Assembly: GCA_958423535.1 (NCBI GenBank)
Contig: CATZRJ010000045.1
Location: 1-11,817, forward strand
DNA from: an uncultured Collinsella sp.
GTDB taxonomy: Bacteria > Actinomycetota > Coriobacteriia > Coriobacteriales > Coriobacteriaceae
Length of the DNA: 11,817 bases
Direction of reading: 5' to 3'
A program made the position numbers and the translations under genes. Every line of letters starts with the position of its first letter. The stretch's first letter is position 1. The notes below the pieces were generated by a model. That model had not been told where the DNA came from and made no database searches. It was given only the letters and a program-made list of their open reading frames with translations. Positions 6,216 through 11,817 of this stretch are shown piece by piece.

Positions 6216-6414
6216 TATGTAACCTAAAAAGCCCCTATCTGCCCGGCGCCCCTTCAAAGCGTGGGTCCCTGTAGACATCCTCAGCAAGGTAAACGCAGGG
6301 ATGGTCGGGGTGTTCCCCTCAAAATTATTCCGCAGCGCGAAGGCCTCTCGTCTGTGGCTCCGTTGGAGCACAAGATTAAATCAGCGAATGCGATTATCCT
6401 GTCGAGGCTGCGCA
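6216..6414. other. Gene-free stretch with a degenerate repeat copy
   Basis: With the promoter region and the palindrome at 6415-6531, this is part of a 397-bp gap between the secreted-protein gene and thrB. I see no convincing gene. At about 6312-6342 the sequence TTCCCCTCAAAA, then TTCCGCAG, then CGAA, mirrors the left part of the large palindrome (6429-6457: TTCCCCTGAAAA, TCCGCAG, CGAA) with a few mismatches, so it looks like a decayed second copy. A weak inverted pair TCCCTG (6266-6271) and CAGGGA (6296-6301) is also present. Confidence 0.4.
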
Positions 6415-6531
6415 GGTCCCCTTGGGGCTTCCCCTGAAAACAATCCGCAGATCGAATTGCCCCGTCGCGCGAAGCGCACGACGGGGCAATTCATGATCGA
6501 GGACGTTTTCAGGGGAAGCCCCAAGGGGACC
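6415..6531. repeat. 117-bp nested perfect inverted repeat downstream of thrB
   Basis: Outer arms 6415-6441 and 6505-6531 are perfect 27-bp reverse complements (beginning GGTCCCCTTGGGG). Inside them, 6454-6467 (GAATTGCCCCGTCG) and 6479-6492 form a second perfect 14-bp pair, and the loop GCGC-GAA-GCGC (6467-6477) can fold further. It starts 23 nt after the thrB stop and may end thrB transcription, but the size, nesting and probable decayed copy nearby suggest a REP/MITE-like element. No target-site duplication was seen. Confidence 0.85.
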
Positions 6532-6554
6532 GGTGAGAGCAATGAGGCAGGGCG

Positions 6555-7436
6555 CTACAGGTACTCGATTTGAGCGCCCTCGGTGTCGCACGTCAGAATA
6601 TGCGTGTCACACTTGGGGAACTGCTCACGCAGCTTGACCTGCAGGAACTTTGCCACGATGGTGTCGTCAGTCACGGCCATGAGGGTCGAGCCCGAACCAC
6701 TAATCCAGATGGTCTTGGCGCCGCCGTTAAGGCAGGTATCGCGCACGGCGTTGTAGTCGGGGATGAGGCGGCGACGATAGGGCTCCTGGATGCGGTCGTC
6801 ATTAGCGGCGGCAATCAGGTCCAGGTCGCCGGTTTCCAGGCCGCGCGTCATGCCGGCGATGCGGCCCATCTGCCATACGGCGGTGGAGAGCGGAACCTCC
6901 TGCGGCACGACCTTGCGCGCCTCGCTCGTATGCACCTCGTAGGGAGGAATCACGGTAATAAAACGCAGGCGATCGCTCACCTCGTAGCGCAGGCACTGGG
7001 GGAGCGAATCGGTCGGCGTAAAGGAGCAGACGGCGCCGCCCAGGATAGCGGGGGCGACGTTATCGGGATGGCCCTCGACCTCGGTGGCAATGCGGACGAG
7101 CTCGGCACGGTCGACGGTGTGGCCTGTCAGCGCGGCGGCGGCCATAATGCCGGCGACGACACAGGTGGAGCTGGAGCCCAGGCCGCGGGCGACGGGAACG
7201 TCAGTCTGAATGTCGATGGCGACGGGGAAGGCCGGCTCGCCCCATGCGGCCAGTGCATCGACAAAGCTAACGTAGACCAGGTTGTTCTCGTTTTGGAATT
7301 CCTCGGGGCAGCCCGTGATGGTGAGCTTGTCGGCGCGCTCGAAGGTGAAGTGCGAGTAGAGGCTGACGGCCATGCCGAGGGTGTCGTAGCCAATGCCTAG
7401 GTTCGCGCTGGTGGCGGGGACGGTGATTTTGATCAT
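6555..7436 (-). CDS. thrB: Homoserine kinase
   Basis: GHMP-family kinase of 293 aa, the usual ThrB length, phosphorylating homoserine to O-phosphohomoserine in threonine synthesis. Motif 1 is VPATSANLGIGYDTLG (6-21), with Ile and Tyr at positions where many homologues have Pro and Phe. The ATP-binding motif 2, PVARGLGSSS (81-90), is intact. EGHPDNVAPA (121-130) and TSEARKVVP (170-178) are typical for homoserine kinase, and motif 3 is ISGSGSTLMAV (245-255). Start ATG at 7436 has AGGAG upstream at ordinary spacing (complement of CTCCT at 7443-7447). It shares the strand of thrC, but a strong hairpin after thrC lies between, so thrB probably has its own promoter. A possible -10, GATAAT, lies at 7579-7574 without a clear -35. 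Large palindromes flank both sides of the gene. Confidence 0.95.
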   Translation of the reverse strand: MIKITVPATSANLGIGYDTLGMAVSLYSHFTFERADKLTITGCPEEFQNENNLVYVSFVDALAAWGEPAFPVAIDIQTDVPVARGLGSSSTCVVAGIMAAAALTGHTVDRAELVRIATEVEGHPDNVAPAILGGAVCSFTPTDSLPQCLRYEVSDRLRFITVIPPYEVHTSEARKVVPQEVPLSTAVWQMGRIAGMTRGLETGDLDLIAAANDDRIQEPYRRRLIPDYNAVRDTCLNGGAKTIWISGSGSTLMAVTDDTIVAKFLQVKLREQFPKCDTHILTCDTEGAQIEYL

Positions 7437-7451
7437 GGGAATCTCCTGGGC

Positions 7452-7557
7452 GGTCTGCCTGTTTAGTTCGCTGCTCGGGCAGTCCTGGCTCGCTCGGAAA
7501 GCACATTAAGTGCTTTCCGGCTCGTGCGGAACTCGCGACGAACTAAACAGGCAGACC
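7452..7557. repeat. 106-bp nested inverted repeat just upstream of thrB
   Basis: Outer arms 7452-7470 (GGTCTGCCTGTTTAGTTCG) and 7539-7557 are perfect 19-bp reverse complements. Centrally, GGAAAGCAC (7496-7504) and GTGCTTTCC (7510-7518) form a perfect 9-bp hairpin with loop ATTAA. It ends 15 nt before the thrB start, next to the ribosome binding site, so in thrB mRNA it would be a large leader structure. It may be a mobile REP/MITE-like repeat or a regulatory leader; the sequence does not decide. Confidence 0.8.
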
Positions 7558-7592
7558 CGCATGTCAGCTCGTCATTATCCCGGTGAGTATCT

Positions 7593-7625
7593 GATAAAAG
7601 AAGGTGCGCCGGCTTTCGCCGGCGC
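7593..7625 (-). terminator. Intrinsic terminator of thrC
   Basis: GCGCCGGC (7606-7613) and GCCGGCGC (7618-7625) form a perfect 8-bp GC stem with a TTTC/GAAA tetraloop. On the minus strand the stem is followed by a T-rich tract, CTTCTTTTA (7601-7593). It lies 11 nt after the thrC stop and is the clearest intrinsic terminator in the window. It implies that thrB is not simply read through from thrC. Confidence 0.85.
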
Positions 7626-7636
7626 CTAGTAAGGGT

Positions 7637-9154
7637 TTAGTTGGTAGCCATCTTTTTTGCAGCCTGCTCTACGTAGTTGGCCATGTCGGCTACGTCGCAG
7701 ACGTCTTCGAAGCGGACGGGCTTGGACTCGAGCTCGGCGAGCTGGACCGGGGCAACCGTGTTGGTTGCCTGCTCGAGCACGCGCATGGCCTCAAAGTCGT
7801 CCTCGGGAACGTCGAGGCCCAGGGCGCCGCAGCAGGCGCGCGGGAACTTGTAGGGGCTGGCGGTCGAAAGCAGCACGCGGGCCTTGGCGCCCTCGGCGGG
7901 AGCGACCTGCTCAAAGACGTGATAGCCGCAGGCGGTGTGCGGGTCGATCACGTAGCCGTTCGCGTCCCAGCAGCTCTTGATGGCAGTGCGTACCTCGTCC
8001 TCGCTGGCCCAACCGCAGCCAAAGACGCTCTGAATCTTTGCCAGCAGGTCGGCGGGAACTTCGTAGCGACCAGTCCGCGCCAGCTGCTCCATAAGGCCGG
8101 CAACGAGCTCACAGTCGCCATCGGACAGGAAGTAGAGCATGCGCTCCAGGTTAGAGCTGATGAGGATGTCCATCGAAGGCGAGATGGTCGTGAAGAACGG
8201 GCGGTTGCGGTCGTAGACGCCGGTGCTCAGGAAGTCAGCCAGCACGTTGTTCTTGTCGCTCGCGACGATGAGCTTGGCGACGGGCAGACCCATGCGCTTG
8301 GCATAGTAACCGGCCAGGATATCGCCAAAGTTGCCGGTCGGTACGCAGAACTCCACGGCATCGCCAGCCTTGATGGCGCCGGCGCGCAACAGCTGCGCAT
8401 AGGCGGCAAAGTAGTAGACGACCTGCGGTACCAGACGGCCGACGTTGATGGAGTTGGCGCTCGAAAGCACCGTGCCTGCGGCCTCCAGACGCTCGGCAAG
8501 CTCCTTATCGGCAAAGATGCGCTTGACGGCGCTCTGGGCGTCGTCAAAGTTGCCGCGGATGCCGCAGACGGCGACGTTATCGCCCTCCTGAGTGGACATC
8601 TGCAGATTCTGTACGCGGCTGACTTTGCCCTCGGGATAAAAGACGGTGATGCCCGTGCCCGGGGCGTCGGCAAAGCCGGCGAGTGCTGCCTTGCCCGTGT
8701 CGCCCGACGTGGCGGTGACGATCATGATGCGCTCGGCGCCGCCGTCCTGGGCGGAGGTGCGGGCCATGAGGCGGGGGAGCATCTGCAGGGCGACGTCCTT
8801 GAAGGCGCTCGTGGGGCCGCCAAAGAGCTCCATCACATAGGTCTGAGGGGCGTCGGTGCCCGGTGCTGCGTCGAGCTTGACGAGAGGCGTGACCTCTTCA
8901 CTCGCGAACGTGCCGCGGTATGCCTCGTCGACACACGCCGAAATTTCTTCGTCCGTGTAATCGTTCAGTAACATTCCCAACACATTTTGAGCGATTTCAA
9001 AGTACGATTTATCAGCAAGCGAGCTGATATCGACCTGCTGGGTGCCAAGCTCGTCCGAGACAAACAAACCCCCGTCGGGAGCGATGCCGGTACGGATTGC
9101 CACCTTACTTGAGCATGATAAAGTGCTTCCTCGTGTACTATGATAAGTTCCCAT
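7637..9154 (-). CDS. thrC: Threonine synthase
   Basis: PLP-dependent enzyme of 505 aa that converts O-phosphohomoserine to threonine, the last step of the pathway. N-terminal YHSTRG (4-9) and GIAPDGGLFV (23-32) are threonine-synthase hallmarks. K119 in GPTSAFKDVALQ (113-124) is the PLP Schiff-base lysine. ATSGDTGKAA (148-157) and PTGNFGD (272-278) bind cofactor phosphate and substrate. The length fits the longer class (about 460-510 aa). The ATG at 9154 is chosen: GAGGAG (9169-9164) stands 9 nt ahead, and the family sequence begins at once (GTYHSTRG). An in-frame ATG at 9199 would add 15 unconserved residues and overlap the candidate operator. It is divergent from lysC, with 103 bp between the two starts. 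Confidence 0.95.
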   Translation of the reverse strand: MGTYHSTRGSTLSCSSKVAIRTGIAPDGGLFVSDELGTQQVDISSLADKSYFEIAQNVLGMLLNDYTDEEISACVDEAYRGTFASEEVTPLVKLDAAPGTDAPQTYVMELFGGPTSAFKDVALQMLPRLMARTSAQDGGAERIMIVTATSGDTGKAALAGFADAPGTGITVFYPEGKVSRVQNLQMSTQEGDNVAVCGIRGNFDDAQSAVKRIFADKELAERLEAAGTVLSSANSINVGRLVPQVVYYFAAYAQLLRAGAIKAGDAVEFCVPTGNFGDILAGYYAKRMGLPVAKLIVASDKNNVLADFLSTGVYDRNRPFFTTISPSMDILISSNLERMLYFLSDGDCELVAGLMEQLARTGRYEVPADLLAKIQSVFGCGWASEDEVRTAIKSCWDANGYVIDPHTACGYHVFEQVAPAEGAKARVLLSTASPYKFPRACCGALGLDVPEDDFEAMRVLEQATNTVAPVQLAELESKPVRFEDVCDVADMANYVEQAAKKMATN

Positions 9155-9170
9155 ATAACAGTGCTCCTCG

Positions 9171-9205
9171 GATACCTTGGTCCCAATCGGTGAAACCATG
9201 GTATC
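9171..9205. promoter_or_regulatory. Interrupted palindrome between divergent thrC and lysC
   Basis: GATACCTTGG (9171-9180) and CCATGGTATC (9196-9205) are inverted repeats with one mismatch, separated by 15 bp, in the 103-bp divergent promoter region. The spacing (25 bp arm centre to arm centre) suits a regulator dimer or a pair of half sites controlling both genes, but -10/-35 boxes are not clear and no leader peptide or riboswitch was recognised. Confidence 0.4.
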
Positions 9206-9257
9206 AGAGCGCGCAAAACAGGTTTGCAGAGGCTTTTAGAAAGGTAACCTCCACGCC

Positions 9258-10646
9258 ATGATTAAGATTGCCAAGTTTGGCGGCTCGTCGGTCGCCGACG
9301 CCGAACACTTCAAGAAGATCAAGGCCATCGTCGATGCCGACCCTGCCCGCCGTTTTGTGGTGGTTTCCGCCTGCGGTCGCCGCTTTAAGGGCGACACCAA
9401 GGTGACCGACCTGCTCTACCTGGTTAACGCGCACGTTAAGTATCACGTGTCGTGCGAGGAGCTGCTCGAGGACATCGGTCAGCGCTATTTTGATATCGCT
9501 GACGAGCTGGAGCTCACCTATCCCATCCGCGAGGAGTTCGCAGCCTTTGCCGAGCGCGCCCGCTCGGGCGGCTACTCCACCGAGGAGCTTGTGAGCCGCG
9601 GCGAGTACTTCACCGCTCGCCTGATGTCCGAGTACCTGGGCCTGCCGTTCCTGGACGCCGCGACGGTTGTGGCGTTCCATCACGATGGTACGCTCAGCAT
9701 GAATCGCACCTCCGAGCTGGTGCAGGAGTACGGTCAGCAGGGTGGCTTTGTTATGCCCGGTTTCTACGGCGCGACGCGTGAGGGCCAGATCAAGCTGCTC
9801 GATCGAGGCGGTGGCGATATTTCGGGCTCGATTCTGGCCAAGTGCCTTGGCGCCGATCTGTACGAGAACTGGACCGACGTTTCGGGCTTCTATTCTGCCG
9901 ATCCGCGTATTGTTCCCGAGGCTCAGCCCATTGCGCGCGTTACCTACGAGGAGCTGCGCGAGCTTTCGTACATGGGCGCAAGCGTCCTGCACGAGGAGGC
10001 CGTGTTCCCCGTGCGCGAGGCAGGCATTCCGCTGGTCATCAAGAACACCAATGCGCCGCAGGACCCCGGCACCATCATTAGCGAGACGGCTGACGAGGGC
10101 GAGGCGGAGCCCATCATTACCGGCGTGACCGGCAAACGCGGCTTTGTCGCCATCAATGTGGCCCGCGACCGCACCAAGCCCCGTGTCGGCTTTATGCGCC
10201 GCGCGCTTTCGGTCTTCGAGCGCTATGACGTTTCCGTTGAGCACATGCCCACCGGTGTCGACCGCTTTGGCGCCGTGGTGCAGGAGCAGGACGTTCACGA
10301 TTCGCTGTACTCGCTCGTGGGCGACATTCAGCAGGAGGTCGAGCCGCTCGAGATCGAGGTTGTCGAGGGCTTGGCGCTCATCGCTACCGTCGGTCGTAAC
10401 CTGCGCGGCCGCGCGGGTATCTCGGGCCACCTGTTTGGCATGCTTGGCCAGGCCGGCGTGAGCGTGCGCATGATTTCGCAGAGCTGCGACGAGATCAACA
10501 TCATTATCGGTGTTGAGGAGAAAGACTTCGACCTGGCGATTCAGACCATTTACCGTGCCTTCTCCGACGAGAACGGCATTGTGAAGGTCTCCGACTTGGA
10601 GGCTCCCGCGCCGGTCGATCCCGCCCTGGTCGCGCTCCACAAGTAG
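9258..10646 (+). CDS. lysC: Aspartate kinase (monofunctional)
   Basis: Aspartokinase of 462 aa that phosphorylates aspartate, the first step to lysine, threonine and methionine. N-terminal KFGGSSVAD (6-14) is the nucleotide-binding signature. VSRGEYFTARLM (112-123) and DRGGGDISGS (182-191) are conserved substrate and ATP contacts, and WTDVSGFYSADPR (205-217) is the typical catalytic-domain end. Two ACT domains follow, about 296-345 and 371-437 (LALIATVGRN; GVSVRMISQSC), so feedback inhibition by a pathway amino acid is expected; which one cannot be told. No homoserine dehydrogenase domain is fused. The start lies after AAAGG (9240-9244), rather far (13 nt) from the ATG, so initiation may be modest. 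A hairpin terminator separates it from asd downstream. Confidence 0.96.
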   Translation: MIKIAKFGGSSVADAEHFKKIKAIVDADPARRFVVVSACGRRFKGDTKVTDLLYLVNAHVKYHVSCEELLEDIGQRYFDIADELELTYPIREEFAAFAERARSGGYSTEELVSRGEYFTARLMSEYLGLPFLDAATVVAFHHDGTLSMNRTSELVQEYGQQGGFVMPGFYGATREGQIKLLDRGGGDISGSILAKCLGADLYENWTDVSGFYSADPRIVPEAQPIARVTYEELRELSYMGASVLHEEAVFPVREAGIPLVIKNTNAPQDPGTIISETADEGEAEPIITGVTGKRGFVAINVARDRTKPRVGFMRRALSVFERYDVSVEHMPTGVDRFGAVVQEQDVHDSLYSLVGDIQQEVEPLEIEVVEGLALIATVGRNLRGRAGISGHLFGMLGQAGVSVRMISQSCDEINIIIGVEEKDFDLAIQTIYRAFSDENGIVKVSDLEAPAPVDPALVALHK

Positions 10647-10669
10647 CTGCCATCCCGTTGATTTTTTGG

Positions 10670-10719
10670 GACATGTCTCATAAATCTACGGCGGGGCGTT
10701 TCGTTTCGGTTTCGTTTCG
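10670..10719. repeat. Short palindrome and 11-bp tandem duplication between lysC and asd
   Basis: GACATGTC (10670-10677) is a perfect 8-bp palindrome inside a near-perfect 14-bp one (10667-10680). Further on, GTTTCGTTTCG occurs twice head to tail (10698-10708 and 10709-10719). No function can be read from these. Both lie upstream of the lysC terminator hairpin, in the lysC 3' untranslated region. Confidence 0.6.
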
Positions 10720-10750
10720 ACGGGGCGGGTTTCGTGTCCGCCCCGTTCTT
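10720..10750 (+). terminator. Probable terminator after lysC
   Basis: ACGGGGCGG (10720-10728) and CCGCCCCGT (10738-10746) form a perfect 9-bp stem with a 9-nt loop, followed by TCTTGTATA, a short, imperfect T-tract. It lies 74 nt after the lysC stop and 70 nt before asd. Confidence 0.65.
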
Positions 10751-10751
10751 G

Positions 10752-10759
10752 TATACACT
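10752..10759 (+). promoter_or_regulatory. Candidate -10 region for asd
   Basis: TATACACT (10752-10759) contains two overlapping -10-like hexamers (TATACA, TACACT), about 61 nt before the asd start and just after the lysC terminator. The expected -35 would lie within the hairpin (about 10729-10736) and is poor. Position, rather than motif strength, supports it. Confidence 0.4.
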
Positions 10760-10820
10760 GGCAACAACAATCGGCCTGCTCGGCGTGCAGGCAAAAGCCA
10801 TAACCTTTAAAGGGGGAAGC

Positions 10821-11817
10821 ATGAAACAGTACACGGTTGCTATTTTGGGCGCGACGGGAGCCGTGGGCACCCAAATGCTCGAGTGCCTCAACGAGCAGGA
10901 GTTCCCGGTTGGCAAGCTCAAGCTGCTGGCGAGCGCGCGCTCTGCGGGCAAGACCGTCGAGTTCCGCGGCGAGCAGATCGTGATTGAGGAGGCTTGCCCC
11001 GAGGCCTTTGAGGGCTGTGACATCGTACTTGGCGCCGCCGGCGACGACATCGCGAAGGAGCTGCTGCCCGAGGCCGTCAAGTGCGGCGCCGTCGTGGTCG
11101 ACAACAGCCACGCCTTCCGCATGGACCCCGAGGTGCCGCTGGTCGTGCCCGAGATCAATGCCGACGACATCAAGTGGCATCACGGCCTTATCGCCAATCC
11201 CAACTGCGCGACCATTATCGGCCTGGTTCCCACCTGGCCGCTGCATCAGCTCGCCGGCGTGAAGCGCATGATCGTCTCCACGTATCAGGCGGCTTCGGGT
11301 GCCGGCGCTCCCGGTATGGCCGAGCTCGAGGCTCAGCTGGCCGCCCTGGGCCGCGGCGAGGAGATTCCCGAGCCGCGCGCATTTGCCGCCCAGCTGGCGA
11401 GCAACCTGATTCCGCAGATTGGCGGCGTCAAGGAGGAGGGCTTTACCTCCGAGGAGATGAAGCTGCAAAACGAGGGCCGCAAGATCATGCACCTGCCCGA
11501 GCTGCGCGTGAACTGCACCTGCGTGCGCGTGCCCGTGCTGCGCTCGCACTCCGAGAGCATTACGCTTGAGTTTGAGCGCGACATTACGGTTGACGAGGCC
11601 CGTGCTGCGCTGGCTGCCGCTCCCGGCGTCAAGCTGGTTGACGATATGGCTGCCGAGGATGCGCACGATCGCTTCCCCATGCCGATGGATACGTCCGACC
11701 AGGATTTGATTTGGGTCGGTCGCGTGCGCCGCGACATCTCGAACCCCGAGGCCGCGCGTGGCATCACCTTCTGGTGCTGCGGCGACCAAATCCGTAAGGG
11801 CGCGGCAACCAACGCCG
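10821..11817 (+). CDS. asd: Aspartate-semialdehyde dehydrogenase (3' end outside window)
   Basis: 332 complete codons are visible with no stop; the family is about 335-345 aa, so only a few residues are missing. It reduces aspartyl-4-phosphate with NADPH to aspartate semialdehyde, the branch point to lysine and to homoserine-derived amino acids, and acts directly after LysC. GATGAVG (10-16) is the N-terminal Rossmann loop. NPNCATI (126-132) holds the active-site C129. YQAASGAGAPG (155-165) is a family signature, RSHSE (241-245) carries the likely catalytic H243, and DQIRKGAATNA (322-332) is the conserved C-terminal segment. The ATG at 10821 follows AGGGGGA (10811-10817) closely. It is on the same strand as lysC but separated by a terminator and a candidate promoter. 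Confidence 0.96.
   Translation, partial: MKQYTVAILGATGAVGTQMLECLNEQEFPVGKLKLLASARSAGKTVEFRGEQIVIEEACPEAFEGCDIVLGAAGDDIAKELLPEAVKCGAVVVDNSHAFRMDPEVPLVVPEINADDIKWHHGLIANPNCATIIGLVPTWPLHQLAGVKRMIVSTYQAASGAGAPGMAELEAQLAALGRGEEIPEPRAFAAQLASNLIPQIGGVKEEGFTSEEMKLQNEGRKIMHLPELRVNCTCVRVPVLRSHSESITLEFERDITVDEARAALAAAPGVKLVDDMAAEDAHDRFPMPMDTSDQDLIWVGRVRRDISNPEAARGITFWCCGDQIRKGAATNA

Noticed and set aside
6235..6318. Minus-strand stretch reading like a gene remnant (contains VYLAEDVYRDPRF)
   Set aside because: Only 27 codons, preceded by a stop and starting within the decayed repeat copy, with no start codon. Coding-like appearance may be chance, so it is not listed as a pseudogene.
6183..6371. 62-codon minus-strand open frame
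   Set aside because: It crosses the decayed repeat, has no clear ribosome binding site and no recognisable protein character.
6570..7400. 276-codon plus-strand open frame across thrB
   Set aside because: Gly/Ala/Asp-rich antisense shadow of thrB without motifs.
7604..8971. 455-codon plus-strand open frame across thrC
   Set aside because: It is the complement of thrC. GC-rich codons leave antisense frames open, and it shows no domain or ribosome binding site. The minus strand has full threonine synthase motifs.
9204..10640. 478-codon minus-strand open frame across lysC
   Set aside because: Antisense shadow of lysC; the plus strand carries all aspartokinase motifs.
10686..11789. 367-codon minus-strand open frame across asd
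   Set aside because: Antisense shadow of asd, caused by GC-rich codon bias.

Overview
The window looks like chromosomal DNA of a high-GC anaerobic actinobacterium, most likely Coriobacteriia (Collinsella-like). This is an inference from a pyruvate formate-lyase activating enzyme (strict fermentative metabolism), GC-rich codon use, protein style, and the arrangement of aspartate-pathway genes. No rRNA, tRNA or CRISPR array was seen.

Left part (1-3866), plus strand: the last codons of an unidentified gene and a GC-rich hairpin; pflA; a 46-bp REP-like palindrome; a membrane-anchored beta-lactamase-like serine hydrolase that probably starts at a GTG; then mtnN (MTA/SAH nucleosidase) and the ribosome-assembly GTPase engB/ysxC, 40 bp apart and probably co-transcribed.

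Middle part (about 3867-6554), visibly more AT-rich and accessory: a perfect 20-bp inverted repeat with T-tract, each arm of which is itself a 16-bp near-palindrome, stands directly before a two-gene module. The first gene encodes a DUF3990-type putative ADP-ribosyltransferase-fold protein. The second encodes a regulator with a C-terminal XRE helix-turn-helix. The pair has the layout of a toxin-antitoxin-like system. On the minus strand follows a small transcription unit: a secreted ~171-aa protein (DUF5626-like), then a 34-aa single-pass membrane peptide and a hairpin terminator. A repeat-rich gap holds a 117-bp nested palindrome.

Right part (6555-11817): threonine/lysine/methionine biosynthesis from aspartate. 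thrB and thrC lie on the minus strand, thrC with its own terminator, so thrB probably has a separate promoter. lysC and asd lie on the plus strand, divergent from thrC, with an interrupted palindrome in the shared lysC/thrC promoter region. asd runs off the window end. LysC makes aspartyl-phosphate, Asd reduces it to aspartate semialdehyde, and ThrB and ThrC convert homoserine to threonine. Homoserine dehydrogenase is not in the window. thrB is bracketed by two large nested inverted repeats (7452-7557 and 6415-6531), the most striking non-coding structures here.
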